Counted from the stretch's first letter, positions 1 through 14,458 are shown. The stretch is DNA of 64,000 nt from Prostheceraeus crozeri (GCA_907163375.1 CAJQUW010009053.1:198501-262500), one strand, 5' to 3'. Notes: generated by a model not told the origin, from the letters alone. Numbers and translations are program-made.

Positions 1-332
1 AATGAGCAGACCGGGAATGGCCTTGACATGAGTTGGCCTTTTTCAATACGGATCTGGACAGGAGCTGAAAATTAAGGTCCATTTATGCGTCTGGATGCTA
101 AGCGGGCGTGTGCTGCGAACTTGATTTAACTGAGCGAGACTTGAGTGGAAGTGCATGAATGGACACTACTCAATTAAAGGTGCATTAAGACGATTCACAC
201 TTAGTAATCGCCCGAGCCGATAAGCTGTCCAAGTGAATGTAACTTAAGATAACACAACTTGTGCACTTGAAATGAACCATCGCGACGTCTGAAAAACACC
301 AACATTGCAATCGATATGAATCTCTAACTTAC
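1..332 (-). other. Start of the next intron of the left-edge gene
   Basis: Sequence beyond the GTAAGT donor at 332-327. No further exon, domain or repeat is recognisable before the window edge. Confidence 0.5.
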
Positions 333-951
333 CTGATGGTGGAAATAATCCCGGTATTCTGGAGCTTTCGTCCGTCTCCATTGCTTGTTCTGAGCGCATC
401 TCTCCTGCAAGATCTTGTCGATCGTCAGATTCACAGTATTTTGCCAAACGGATGGCCACTTGCTTTAGAGCATCCATCCTGCCAACCTCCGAAATCATAT
501 TCTCCTTATTACTTTCATAGTACATAAGAATTTTGCTGATTTCCATCACTCGCATTCGTTGCAGACGTGCATCGTTCTCTTTTTCAATCATTTTTTGAGT
601 TTCTCGATGCAGTACTTGATAATTGGCCGCTTTGATTGCCAAGAACATTCCCAATCTATCTTCCTCTGATTCTTCCTCGTCATCTTCTACTTCCTCCTCT
701 TCCTCTTCGGCCATTTCTCCTGAGTCTGTATCTTGAGCCACCTCTCCGCTTGAAGTCAAACTTGCGAGACCATTTACACGGATCTCCGTTTTTTCACATG
801 GGGTGTCATTATTGTTATTCACATTATTATTCGTAGATCTACAGTCGCGTGAAGTGAGTGCATCCTCTTTGTTTGGATTCACACATAATGCTAAAGGTTT
901 CAATGGTGATGATGTATCCAGTGGCTCTCCTGGTTCCATGTGAATGGGCAT
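333..951 (-). CDS. Exon 2 of an unrecognised acidic nuclear-type protein gene
   Basis: Reading on the minus strand, an acceptor (CTGTCTCCTGTTTCAG) ends at 952 and the exon opens with ATGCCC at 951; a consensus donor CAG|GTAAGT follows 333, so the exon is 619 bp and leaves in phase 1. It encodes about 206 residues: a Ser/Thr/Asn-rich N-terminal part with an NNNVNNNND run, a glutamate/aspartate block (MAEEEEEEVEDDEEESEEDR), then a charged, probably helical stretch (LGMFLAIKAANYQVLHRETQ onward to RLAKYCESDDRQ) and a tail ending IPGLFPPSG. No enzymatic motif, zinc finger or membrane segment is visible. The acidic block and helix suggest a nuclear or chromatin-linked protein, which is inference only. 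It joins exon 1 at 11310-11345 in phase 0. Later exons lie left of the window. The gene is separate from the ETS gene, whose stop codon is far upstream of this exon. Confidence 0.75.
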
Positions 952-3900
952 CTGAAACAGGAGACAGAACTAGAGTGTGAATTATCCTCATCATATTATG
1001 TGCTACTGATATACCAGAGGTTGTCAGAAATTAATTGACACTATAATTTTAGACAAACAATCAATGAATTTTGCTTGCAATTTACTTTTATGGTCGAAAG
1101 TCAAGTGTACATGTATATACGAGCATACTTTTAGAGATCGTATAACCAACGTAGGTTTTTGATCGCAGAGGGAACAAAGAAATGTCAGTTTGTCATTTCA
1201 AGATAAAAATAGTGTCTTAGGTCATCGGGTGACCTCAATAACATTTTTAGCGCCTGACATGATAAATAGCTGTCACATTTACTTATAGCCTATACGTGAA
1301 AATTAAGACCGTAAGATGTCCTTGCCCTCTTCTTCACAGTGGAAAAAATCAGCAACAGTAGACTATGCAGCGTTCATTTCCAGCTTCCTATTATTATTTA
1401 CGACTAAATGTTTCTCACCAGTCTTCTGCGTGCAGCTTGGTCTTTTGTTCTTCTGTAATTTCGGGCATCATTTTGTTCATACTTTTGTGTGTTTTTTGCA
1501 TCAATACATTATGCACTGCGAAATTCCAGCAGTTGAAAATAATTTCAGATTGAATCAAATTTAATATAAATGAATTAATTCTTAACTGACTTTTGACACA
1601 TACGATCATACTTAAAGCTATCGGTCACAGGAAAAGTTTTCGCTGTATTGATTATTGTTGTCAGTCAAATGGACTGCTTTGCTAAAATGACGTTCATTTG
1701 TGTAAAAAAACGTGGCAGACAGAAAGTAGCACGTTTATAAATGTAAATCGATAGCGCATTTTACATCCAATGATCAAGGATGGGATCACTAAAATTACTA
1801 CATCTGTGACGTTATGGTAGTCTCCTTATAACAGCATAAATTCCGATTTCCGAATAGCGGCTATAAGAGTAATTACTTTAGAATGCGTTCATATTCTGTT
1901 GACTATTGCTAGGCTTTTGCTTAGACCTTTGTTAAACTCACATTTATTCTAATTATTTAAAGTGAAAAGCACTTATAATTTTGTCATCAGTAGCCGAAGT
2001 GCAATTATCAAATACATTAGAAATCATATTGTACAGATAACTTAATGACGAACCAATAATTGGTAATCATTTTCAGTTACTATACTCCTGCGCGATAATG
2101 GCAGTGTAATCAAATTGAAATAATTTCTAATTTTCACAAAGTCAAGAACATCGCAGATTAACAATCTGAGCTCATCGATTATGACAGTGAGGACGGAGTG
2201 AATAAGATTCAAGAAGTCATCTCAAAGTCAATAAAAAATGGAAATAACATTTCAATTGTCTCCATTAAATCAAAGTCTTCTCACATTCTGCGTTTAGAGA
2301 GTTCCATAATAGCAACTCGAAGCACTTAACACCCTAAACAGAAGGAATCTACCAGATAATATTTGCTTGTCAAAGCGTCCGATGTATTATGCAATTCTCT
2401 GCCTTGACAAATCTCAACGATTTTTATAATTTTACTAGCTGACATCGCTTTTCTGAACGTGGAGTATCATGTTCAGTCATCCATTTCTTTAAGACTTTGA
2501 TTGATTTTCAGACAGATTTCCTTTCAAAACACTGTAATTACCTTCGGCTTTCAACATAAGTTTTATATTGCGCAAACCAAAGTTAAAAGAAATAGGCGGA
2601 GTCTTTTGAAAGTGACATCAACTTTTTGGTAAAGAAGATTTAAAAACTCCTCAAACATACTTTCGCCTCGTTTATTCCGTCAACAATATATTTTTACAGG
2701 CGTAAAATTACTGAGATTTCCGTTCAATGATGGCAATTATAATTTCGTCAGCGCTACTACCTTGTTGTTAGGCTAGCGTCAGCAGTTTGACGTTTCATAA
2801 TTACAGAGTTAAAATGATGAGTATGATATCCTGTTGAAAAGAGGAAGAAACTTCTATGATGTAATTACCAGTAATATCCTTTCAGCAATGAAAATCGGAC
2901 TGCATAAACAGCAGGTTTCACTTTTTTATGATGGAAACATATTGAGATGAAAAGTTCCTCAGGCAACATCGTCAGAAATAACATTCTTTAGAAGTCTCTA
3001 TATGTTTGTAACTGGGCTCAATCGTTTTCGCTGATACGATAACAAAACGTGATTCAATCTCAATCCGGATGAGTCTGAAAATCAAGAATATGCCCAACTA
3101 TTTGAGTCACAAATTGCCTTCACTTGTCGTTTATGAAGGATCAAATTCATTATATATATATGGACTGATGGTTGAATGCATTATCTAACGCTAGAAACAA
3201 TTTTCTTAGTGATATAATCAATCTTGAGCGTGCAACTTTCCATTCATTTTTACATATGTTTTTCAAAACGTTTCAAATGCTCACAAAATGGTTTCTAGGT
3301 TGCCGTAAATGATAACAAAGAATTATATGTAATAATATCACCGGAAAATCATCTGATGCGGAGCGGAAGAAAAGCAACCATTTTGATAGCAATTTCAAGA
3401 ACGCAATTTGAAATCGATGATAGCTTACTACATAATATTCACGAGTTTCATGAACGCAATCTGAGGTCGTTATGAACTGACTTAATTAACAAATAATTGA
3501 ATTACCTAATTATCTATTTAGGGTTGATTTAATGAAATTTAGTCAAATTTAAACCAGCATTGGCAAAAGTTGTTCTACAATTTGAGTGGTTAGCAGCTCT
3601 CATTTCATATACAGTGTTGCCTCATGAGATGATGAGGAATCAGGAACACGCGATCAAATGCAAGTATAAACATCCCACATTGCATTACTCTGTATGGCAA
3701 GCAGTGATATTAAATGACTTACATAATGATCAACATAACATCGCACAAAATGTATTCGAACAGCCAACAGCCAATTACAGTTTCATTCAACTTGAGTAAG
3801 AAATCACAAAACTTATGCAAATATTGGTAGAAACTATGCGATGAATTTCCTTATGAATTGCAAATTTCCGATAAAGTAATGATGTCTGTTTATCTGATGA

Positions 3901-6900
3901 ATACGATTTTACATCCTAATTTTGGTACACATTTTGGTGCACGAATGAATTATTTAGTTATCTTTCCGTTAGAATGTATTCGAGTAAACAGTCTGCAAAG
4001 ACAGTTACCTTGTATGAAGAAAACCTTATATTTTGTTGCAATATTATCTTATATTGTTATCAGTTTACAAATTAAAAGCATCTTTCATATTTGGATCTCC
4101 GAAAATGAAAAAATTGTATGAAATCTCAACTTTAATAGAAGTCACATTATCAATTGCAATATTTGAAATACAATCAAGTTCAACATTTGCTGAGATCTTC
4201 ATGGTAACGGATATATTAATAACATCGAACCAGTGATGCAATCAAGGCTCTCGTCAGGTATATTAATTTCTGAAATATCTTTGAGAAGGAGATCAGCATG
4301 AGATGAAGATCTATACAAACATATTTCTTAAAATTATCAATTTATGTCGATCACGCAATAGAAAATAGAATTATTGTGCAAGAATAAATTGACAAACATT
4401 TTAGCAGGAGTATTATAATAGTGAAGTTCTTTGTAAATATGGTTTAGAATAATTTTTCCATCCCGCAATTGTAAATTGTATAACACAATTTCAGGGAATA
4501 CAGGCTTTGTTTACTTATATACCGACATTTGGTTACTTTATTAGCATGTGCATACTTCCGCATAATCGTGTCCCAATCGGTCTCTGAGGCGTGTTGGTGA
4601 GGATCCAGAGGTTTGCATTGATCAAGTTTACAAGAAATTTCCTGATCAATATGTTAGGGGTATACACCGTCCAATATGACGGTTATTTGTTCATACTCTC
4701 TCATCTTTGTACTTTAAATAGCAATTCAAAATCACAAATCTGAAGCTTTTGGATTTTTTTAAATATTTAATTGACTTTTGCTTTAAATCCCGTTAATGAT
4801 CGCTTTTTTGTAATACTAATTAGGTTATATGAACTAAGGAGCCACTTTTGAGAATAAAGCGACATTAATAAGATTGATATGTGCAGGAAGTACACATGAG
4901 CTCAAGATAGGAATGAATACATGGGAAAGATGGAGTAGAGCTCAGAGAAATGTATGTGCAAATTTTAAGATTTTTAGCAGTAGAACATCCAATACATCAG
5001 CGTCATAGTATTTTATAAGTGTAAGTTCATGAACATCTATCTACAGATGAAGCTGCTAACATTCGGAGTTGGTGGGCCTCCTACAGTCGGCAAACACCAA
5101 CATGCTGACCCACTTTATAAACATTGAACCACATTATCGCATACATGGTCGATCAGAAGCATGATAATATCACATACACATGATAAGAAATGACCTGAAG
5201 ACATTCCATGTCAAAAATTATGGCTCTAGATTAAGTACTTTTCAGTTGATAAACGATAACATAGAAAATTTCATTTTTGCAAAAAATTGTAATCTACGTC
5301 CGAGTGGATTTGTTTTTTATCCTGTCTGACAGGATGAGGAACTTACTAGAACTCGGCAGACGTGCAGATTCATAGCAGGCATAGGGAATAAAACAATCTG
5401 AGAAAAGTCACATTTTCGGCCTCATTCCTTGCAGAAACCCGTCCTGACTGTCGGACTAAAATTGCTTAAGTCTGAGTACTTCTTTTAATCAGGCGTTAAA
5501 TTTTGTAATTAGAGGTTGCCACGTATCGATATTCAATTGAAATTTTATGCATTGTTATGACGACTAACCACTTCATCAGTTTAATTATCAGTGGTTATTA
5601 TAATAGATCAAACTAATAATAATTTAGCACCAGTATGGTGATCCTATTTGTTATCCCGTGAGTGATAGTTTCTTCCCAGGAGGCTTAATTCGAACACATG
5701 ACTTTTTGCGGTCGCTTCATAATTGACTTAACCTCTCATTCATCAGGGAAACATAGAAGTACTCAGAGCAACAAACCAATAAACCAGTCACTCTACGGCT
5801 GAGCATTTGATAGAAAACTGCTTATGAAGTCTAATTACAATGATCCTTGTCTCAAAGTCAGACACAGTCTAAGGAATGTTTTTCAGTAGAGATTATAATC
5901 TGTCATAATCATAAATATCTCTTGTGTTGATGCATCCGTGTCTACAACCACTAATTATCTGAATAATGGCTCCTTTCCTGCAGTATAATTATCAAAGAAA
6001 AACATTTGATTATACATTTCATTGTTCAACTAGTCAAACATGTGTACTATCAAGAGCTCCTAGTATGGAAACACACTTGTTAGAGGCAATAAGTACACGT
6101 TAAATCGTTGCTAATTATTAATCAATTCAATAGCATATCGTACGGGTCTATGCAATCGTACAAAAATGTAATTACAAAATATTGATACTCAATGACCGTG
6201 GTTATAGACGAATCGGTGTTTTAGAGTTAGTTAGAATAGTAAACACGGTAAATGATAAACTTTTTCTAAGTAATTGGCCCTAAACACGCCCACCCAAATG
6301 TTTGTAGGGCGATATTAACGTCAGGATAGCATGTAGGACCACCGAACGCATCGCGGTCAGAAATTAAAAAAACATGTGTCAAAGCAACGTATCACATTCA
6401 TTCAAAAAATTCGTTGTATAAAGTTGAAACCGGTGTTTATTTCGAATTTAGTAGTGGCGAAATATTTCAGAATTAGCCCTCTTCGGGTCCCTAGGAAGAC
6501 TCTACAAATAACCTCCGGCTATTTCGATACCAAGCAAAAAAATGACACAGACAATTGGGGTTAAGAATATTCTTCTGCGTTCTGCTAGGAAATACAGCGT
6601 AAGTGATTTACGTTTTCGTAGGTTTTATCACAAAAATTATTCAATATTCACGACAACACTGCAAGTTTACGAACTTTCTCAATGCGTTGATTACAACTGA
6701 TAGACAAAGATACTAAACGGTTTTTCAAATTTCTTGAACATTTTGATCGCGAACTATAATTGACATTCACAACTGAGAATGGAGTAGAAAAGTGAAACTA
6801 TAAGGAACTCCTCAAAGTTGTTGACTTCTAAGAGCATTTTCAAGACACTTCAGACGAAGTCAAAAAATTTCCGAGAATTGAATGGCATATAACAAGAGTG

Positions 6901-9900
6901 TATTCTGCCATTCAGCAAATGTGAAATTAATATTTGTCTTCAGAATGATAAATACAAATAAAATCAATGAGAACAATGGATAAGCAAAGGAATTTATTTG
7001 CCAAAATAAAAGGTGCACATATTGAGAGCAGGATTTGCAATTAAGAGTTTCTCTTCCTCGTGAAACAGTTTTTGACTAATGTTATTACCATGAAATGATA
7101 TATTCACCGATTATTTACCATCTGTTTATGAATTTTTCGAATGACAGAGGTGTGAAATATGAGAGGCAACCTCGCAATGAGAAAGTTAATAAGCTATTCG
7201 CAATAAAGATCTGAGAAATCTTATGGTCCTGCAATCTTCTACAAGAGACAGCAGTAAAAGTTAATCACAGAAATTAGGCAGTGTTTGATATTGAAATATC
7301 TGCTATTGACAGAGTGATTCCAGAGTATTTCACGATTTATTCAAAGAAATAGTTAAGCGAGACTTGTCAAAGAATTGTTAAATATATAGTGTGAATTATG
7401 ACAAGATCAAAAACAAGAAATCATCATTTAAATGGTAAATTCAACATTGATGTTAGTAAAAAAATCTCTGAAGATCCATCAACTATAGAGCCAGCTAAAG
7501 AGACAGCGCTGGGTTTCAAGGATAAGTATCTCCTCCCCTACGAGGAAAGGATGATGGACGCAAAGCGAAAAAGTAAGTGAGTAAGTAAATCACACCGAGA
7601 CTCGGACAATCAAGCAGGAAAAGATTGCAACCTATGCTTTAAACAGGTCAGAGATATCCATAAATTCAAAAAAATTGGAGAAGTCTAAGGGATCCTGCGC
7701 AATTTCACGGGTTAATATAGTAGTCATTTCGGTGAAGTTCTTTACAACATCATGGCACCTTGACTTTTATTTGAAGTGCTGGGACACTAACCGCAGCGAT
7801 TTTCAGTCGCAGAAGTTAGTAGTTACCGAATAAACAAGAATTTCGGTCAAATCAAGCGGGAAAGTGGCAGCAACTACCCATGATGGGGCCTTGATGCCAT
7901 ATGATGATACAGTCTTGGACCGCGGCAACTAGCAATTGACAAAATCTATGATGCATTTAACTGATATCGCATAATTATGGTGCAACACTGATAGATGACT
8001 ATATATGCAACATTGAATGAGTACAATGGTAGTACGATTCCATGCGACATGGAAACTCTGGAGCGCGTGCTAGCGAACTTTGCTTCTTTCAATAGTCTAC
8101 ACGAAACATTGCTATGGTTTGAATGAAACGTTCAAATGAAAACCTCATAATAGTACTTTTCAACATCACGGCATTAAAGTACATTGACAAAATACACTCA
8201 CATCCAAAAAATTGACATGTTGGAAAGTAATGTTGAACGGTTCTGATCAAAGACTGACTTTGGTTCTCATGGTCTTCGACTGAATAGAAAAATGCTGGGT
8301 ACAGTCGATGTTCTACTACAGTTTTATTAGCACTCAAGCTGAGCTTCGATCTACATATAGTTACAATACCGTTTGACAGCATATTAACATAGCTAAAATT
8401 TGAAAAAGATAATAATTATTAATTACATTCACAAGAAAGAAAATTTTAACAACAATTTTATTATGACGTTTTAGTATCTTAAAACGTAATAATACTTTCA
8501 TTAGCGTGTGCTTGCATGTGGATGGTAATATTTGATTGAAAAACAGCGATTACTGCAACATTTATTCAAAAACCAATTTTATTATTTTGAATGAGAAAAT
8601 GATGCCTGATGTAACCTATCATGTCATGATCATGATTAGTTTATGTATTATGGAAACATCACATGATGTAACTCAATGACCTAGGCCTACCAATGTACCA
8701 TAGCACAATAGCGTAATGATTTATTGTCAGCCTTGGCTTGCGGCGTCTTGATAATCTTGCCATGTCAACTCATCACCACGGTACATTCGCTTAATTTTTG
8801 AAGGAATCGTTTCCTGTATAGTAAGTTGTGCATTTCCAATATCTATGTTGTTTATAAAGTCTAGTTGTGCCAATATTGTAGTGAGAATTGCAAAGTATCT
8901 TTGCATGCACTATGTAGCTTCTGCGATGCTATGAGGCAAGAAACAGGAAATACCTTCGCAAGTACGAAGTAATTTTCGAAGTCAGTACCGCTGTGTGTAA
9001 ATCCGTCTTACATACTTTGAGCAAGAAGTCTTTTTTGACTCCTATTCACTCGCTGTCTATGATTTACCTGTTTTCGTAGTTTCTATTAATATTATGATGT
9101 TAGCCCACGGGTCGGCCCAGGCTTGGGTCTGATATCTTAGTACAGACTCGGGTCCAGGGCTGGAAAGTCATATCGATTTACTTGCAATGATGCAAAAATC
9201 AGTAAATCAGTATTAGTATAAGGAAATATTTTGATACAAAGTACATGGTGTCTAGGGCATTGTAGCTCGGTCCTTACTCACATAAGCACGAATGATGCGG
9301 ATAAGGAGCAACTAGAAATAATCTAGATGAGATCTAGAAATAATGAATAATTCAACCTTACATGCGTAATACATGTAATTGAATTGAGTAAAAAATTAAG
9401 GTGACAAAAAATGGTAGTTATTGGCAACTAACTTTAGAAGCATTCATCGATAGTATTGACTAGTGTAACTGCTATACATACCTACAATTTGAAGCATCTC
9501 GAATCGATTAGACTCTTTAATTTGATAAATGCACGCATATCGCTCGCGTTGTGATCTACCAAAAGTTATACACAGCGTAACATTCTTCACTTAAGCACAA
9601 AATCTTATTCAAGTTCATCAAGTTTACATATTCAAATACTAGATATTGAAAAAATAGTCGGTGTACACGTATTACGAAATATCCGATGTATCGCTAATTT
9701 ATCAATTACGGGCAGAATTGGCCTAAATAAGTGGACCGAGTCGGGCTGGTCAGAAAATTCGGGCCCATTCACAAGTTTGAGTATGTTTCATGATCATAAC
9801 AATACTTACATAAATTTTAGCAATCAAGAATTATGATATCCACAAACTTTTTAAGAGCACCATGCAATAGCATTATATCATGGATTTTGCGGGTAGAAAT

Positions 9901-11309
9901 AACAGACAGTCTCAGCTGCTAATTTATTGATGAAATTTCGAGTAACAAAAAAATTAATATTTTCGAATAGATGTTATTTGAAATGTTAAATATATCGTTG
10001 AATGTTGTAGTAAAGCATAAGATTGCTTATATAGTGTGGAAAGAAAAGACAAAACAGATTTCAAAATTTCCCAGATGTTAAGCTATTATCAGAGTTGGAG
10101 AATTCCGAAATAGGAAATAGTGGTACATAATTTAGTATTTTCTTTGTATTTTTTAATGCGGAAGATGAATGTACTGATGAAGAGCAGAGATAAAGTCAAA
10201 CAGAGAAGAAGCAGGGTGGGTGGCACAGTGGGAAATCAAGAGGAAAAAACAAGCGTTTAAACCTCTTGCATCCACTGTCATCCGAGATGGGAATTACACC
10301 AATTGACGGCACGCGCATGTCTTCGACAATCGTATCTTGACTAACATCTGCACCTAAGGAGCTCTTGATTCCTTGCTACATCCTTTCACTTTAATGCGAT
10401 CTATTGAACAGCATTACTTTTCTCCCTTTCGCTTTTGAAAACACCAATTATTTCCAAGAATGGAGACATTCTAAAATTTTATCATTTACAAAAGGCTTTA
10501 TGCTCAGATAGAAGAGGTTCGTTAGGTGGGTGTCAGAAGTTGTAAAGAGTGCAAAAGTACCTTAATGCATAGAATTCGAGTGATGAAATGTCAAAGAAAT
10601 ATAAGTAATCGACCGTAAACATTTTTCTTTAAGAATAAAAACGCTGCGGATCGAAGACTGATTTTCTTTTAGAAAGGACATATATTAAAAAAATAAACAA
10701 CATACAGAAATTTGCTTGCGGATGCAAAGACAGATCTCATATTATTCTAACAAGTAGATGATGGATATTATAAACTGCACGATATTGAATAAGCAGTTAT
10801 TGAGATGATCAATAAAACCTATACACTATCTACATTCAAAAATTCACTCATTATGCTTACAGCATTTTCTTGAGCTAAACTGATCTATAGGTGCGGTGCG
10901 ACAATAAAATATCAAAAATACTCAAAACTTAGGAAATAACAAAGGAATTTAATATGCTGCAGCACGGACCAAGTCCGATGAAACAGGAGTTATAGACCTT
11001 AGAATTTAGTGCTTAATGAGTTGCTTAATAGGTGATTTTCCGACAAATCTTATATTTTCCAAAGATTTTGACACTTAGAGGTTTCATGTAATTTTATGCG
11101 CTTTCTGAAAATTGGTCAAATAAAAACCAAGTTGTAGATGTCATGCATTTAGCAAAGTTATCTGCCTGAACTCTACGGATGGGATTGCTGATCAGAGCGC
11201 TTTACGGTCGTACAGAATTTCCCAATTTACAGAAAATACATTCAAATATTTTACCAAACGTGCAATGTAATTAGGCAAACGAACAACTATAAGATATTTG
11301 ATAACTTAC
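952..11309 (-). other. First intron of the left-edge gene, about 10.4 kb
   Basis: AT-rich sequence bounded by the donor at 11309 and the acceptor at 952. I see no conserved domain on either strand. Short frames occur at 3560-3799 and 3858-4121 (plus), 7398-7580 (plus, ATG, lysine-rich, 60 codons) and 8089-8382 (minus); none resembles a known family and all are short enough to be chance. Two GC-rich islets at 9103-9165 and 9731-9766 belong to the dispersed CCGGCC-type repeats described elsewhere. A small perfect hairpin (ATCCTGT-CTG-ACAGGAT) lies near 5320. Confidence 0.55.
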
Positions 11310-11345
11310 TTGATCCATTTCCTCAGACTCCTGAACTGAGTTCAT
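11310..11345 (-). CDS. First coding exon (12 codons) of the left-edge gene
   Basis: On the minus strand an ATG at 11345 with A at -3 opens the peptide MNSVQESEEMDQ, followed directly by a consensus donor CAA|GTAAGT (donor at 11309-11304). The exon ends in phase 0, which matches the phase-0 entry of the exon at 951, so the joined protein would read MNSVQESEEMDQ then MPIHMEPGEP. The acidic composition (three E, one D in 12 residues) fits the following exon. The exon is too short for ordinary open-frame searches. Its assignment rests on the donor, the start context, the matching phase and the promoter-like sequence just upstream; no transcript evidence is available. Extra small exons within the 10.4-kb intron cannot be excluded. 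Confidence 0.6.
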
Positions 11346-11399
11346 GATTTCTCAAAAGTGACAGATGTAGCGAAAAATACGGAACTTCGCTTGATGAAT

Positions 11400-11590
11400 C
11401 CTTTCTTTCAATGATTGGCGTGCCAACGGCGACAAACCCACGTGTTGGAAATCTCTACTGCTCTTCATACTCACACGCGTTTTCTTTTCACATATCGCAA
11501 ACACCATTCACTCTGCATTGTCCGTTAACCAATCAGTGCAGTGAACGGTTCAATCCAGCTCAGCTGTTAACCAACGCACAACTGAGAGCA
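11400..11590 (-). promoter_or_regulatory. Candidate promoter of the left-edge gene
   Basis: Immediately upstream of the 12-codon exon lies a stretch richer in GC and CpG than its neighbours. On the minus strand it carries a CCAAT box (CGCCAATCATTG, about 11410-11421). On the plus strand there are a second CCAATCAG near 11529, a CACGTG E-box near 11440 and a CAGCTG E-box near 11560. No convincing TATA box is seen, so transcription would start somewhere in about 11350-11400. This is inferred from motif content and position only. Confidence 0.4.
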
Positions 11591-13526
11591 ATTTCACTCC
11601 TATTGTGCTCAATGAATTAATTCTTCCGATGAGCTTTCCTTCGTTAATCAATTAAATCAGAATGATTTCCGATGTGTAAGCGAATTGATTGCTTCAGACC
11701 AAATGACTTGTTGCTAATGAACAGCATGCCATATGAAGCGTCGTTTACCGATTATTAGCGCAACAGTCAAAGGGTTATGAAAGGATGGCTCATAGCCAAG
11801 CGACATTCGCCTGATCTTCAGACAGAGCTAGAATCTATTAAAAAACATGCAGAACTTCTACTAATACAAAGATAATATTCATTTTCTCGTTGCCTAGTTC
11901 GCTATAGGCTTAATTGACTTGCTCAGTTGAACTGTTGAACATAGGCATCGATTTACTAGGAATTCAAGGAGGAGAGGCGGCGAAATTATTTTGTTTTTAA
12001 GAAAAGTTTTGCGATTCCTCGACATATCTATTACTGCGATCGGACACAAATTTTATGCGGAATCCTTCGTCAGGTGCAATGACAGTGGTACAGTGTAGCA
12101 ATTAGCATGGCCAGTCCACTGGTGATCAATGATTATTTTCATTATAAATTACATGAAGGACATCAGCGTCACAAGGTGAATAGCATCTTAGATATAGAAC
12201 TTGATTTTATATACTTTTAGTAATATTGTAGGCCTAATTTACACAGTTTTTCTATATTTTGTTTTTATTTAATACTTTTAATTTTCAAATATTTGTTATA
12301 TTTATTAAACTAGTATTTTTTTCAATTTGTTCAAAAATTCTTTTTGTTCATTAATGCTGCTCATTTTCATCATTTTCATTATCTGCCACATTCATCTATT
12401 TATTTATGTGTATATTTGCCTTTTCATTTAATATATCGCCATTCTGAATATTGCTACGGTAGAAGTCATGAAGCTCCATGAAGCTACACAAATACACGAA
12501 GCTCCATTTCACTTTCCCTTTTGAACATATAGCAGGAAATGAAAACAAATGATGCGCCTGCTCTGCATTCGAAAATGATTGTGATTTATAGCTTCATGAG
12601 TATCCACATAGTTCGGATAGCAACTCTCTTGAGCAACAGTCCTCTTGAGCCTTGTCATTTGTGCTTGTGTTTTTGCAATTCGAGTCGTGTTTTATTTTCG
12701 TATTGACAGGATTCAATGCAAATGTTCTTGGTCGAAATGACTTGATAACTTAACCTGTTCTGGCTAAAGACAAGCTATCCATTATCTAATCTACGGTGAT
12801 GAAGGATCGATAAAAAGCATTCCTTTATTGCAATTGTGCGGATTGATTGGTTAATGATAAACATTTGACCAATGCCTGGCCAAACCACGAGCATTATACT
12901 TGTCTCCTGAGCGGACGCTCTGCGGTGGTGGGTCGAGCGCGCTGTTCAGTACCCGAAACTGAATAGAAAAGCATGTGCGAGTTATACCATCATTCTCCCC
13001 CCCAAAAAAAAATCTTTCACTGCAAGCGAACGTGCATTTTCAACAGCGGGGTTTGTCTTAAACATAAGGCTCCTCTGACTCCACAGCAGGTTGAGAGAAG
13101 CCTGATAAGCAGCTTTATGTTATATCGGCCACAAGTCTACAGCTTTTGACAATAATTGTTGAACTTCTAGTCAAATTCATATCCATTCCAAATTCTTTCA
13201 TCTGGTGAGCCTCCTCCAATGAACTATTAATTTGCATGTTTTAAAGAAATTATTCGAAAAATATATTTCGTGTCTGACGTAAAGCGGTTGGACTTCGTGC
13301 TTGTCTTTGGGCTGCGCTAAAAGAATTCAGTCGTGTTCGTGTTGAAGGTGAATTTCCGACGACTGTAGACACCTAATTCACACTTCCTCGTGATGGCTGT
13401 TATCACTTAAATAAATTTGAACTAATTTTCCAACTCAGGTAAGGATTTCCAGTGGAGTTGGGAAAAAGGATCCGATCACACTAGGAAATATTTGGGATTA
13501 CAGTCATAAGCAGACAGCACAGGATA
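11591..13526. other. Intergenic AT-rich DNA
   Basis: No gene is recognised. A GC-rich patch at about 12905-12965 and a C7A9 homopolymer pair near 12994-13012 are the only compositional features. The patch resembles degraded repeat DNA more than coding sequence. Confidence 0.4.
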
Positions 13527-14458
13527 TATAGGCCTGCAACAAAAGTTTTGCGTGCAGATTTTTTTATTAACCTTTATTTTTTGAATGTAGGTCAATACAA
13601 ATGCTCAAAATAGTTTCCAAAATTGTCAATGCACATCTGCCAATAATTTAGAAGCCTTTCCATCCCCTGCGAAAAATATCCTAGCTCTTTTCATCAACGA
13701 AAGAGTGCAGAGCACTCGAAACTCAACCTTGCTGTCTATTGCTTTTCCACTTAAAGATCGTTTCAAAGGAGAGAACAAGTAAATGTCCGACGGAGCAAGA
13801 TCGAGGGGATAATCCAGAACATGAATTCGAATTTTTTTAGTTTTTCTTTGGTTATAGCAGATGTATATCGGCTCGCATTATCTTGAAGGAAATGAATATT
13901 ATGAAACCATTCCCTATGGTGAGCGACGCCTCTTCTCCTATAATGCCTGGACAAGATGTTCAAATTAAATACAGTGTGGGTACTTTTCTGTTTTCATATC
14001 CTTGCTCCTCGAAAGCACTTCCATCTAGATGCACCTTTCTGGTCCCAAAATGTCATTGACAGATGTTTTCGACTTGAGATGCTCTTAGATGGCAGTCTCT
14101 GTGGCATCACCCGAGGCTTTCCATGTCATGTTGTTGAATGTCCCCTCATTCTCCCAGTAGTCTCTTCGACTGTTATAAGTTGAGGAAGAAAGTTTTTCTC
14201 ACGATACTGTTGGAGTTAGCTGTGTACAACATTCCACTCTTCTTGCTTTTTGATCTTCATTCAGAACACGAGGAACCCAAACACTTTGCAAGTACTGCTT
14301 GCCAGGTTTACGCAAATGCCACCAAACTGTCTGATGGCACAATCCAGTTTGTTCAGCTATTGTTCTATGCTGCTCCTTTGTCATTTGCGAGGACTCGATC
14401 TATTTCATCGTTGATATCAAAAGATGGTCTACCGCTGCGTGCTTTGTCAGTTAATTAA
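13527..14458 (-). mobile_element. Decayed Tc1/mariner element (mariner, DD34D type)
   Basis: Minus-strand frames carry successive pieces of a mariner transposase. Near 14450-14410 is the linker-like RSGRPSFDINDEIDRVL; near 14384 is the helix-turn-helix part MTKEQHRTIAEQTGLCHQ followed by TVWWHLRK; near 14050 is WDQKGASRWK, which holds the first catalytic Asp; near 13870 is LQDNASRYTSAITKEKLKKF with the second; near 13810 is LDYPLDLAPSDIYLF with the third, giving the spacing expected of DD34D. The C-terminal part GMERLLNYWQMCIDNFGNYF ends near 13580. The pieces lie in different frames with stops between them, so no transposase can be made. The right-hand part with the N-terminal DNA-binding region is not recognisable, so the element looks 5'-truncated. 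A TIR-like end, TAGGCCTGCAACAAAAGTTT, starts near 13531; its partner was not found. Confidence 0.85.
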
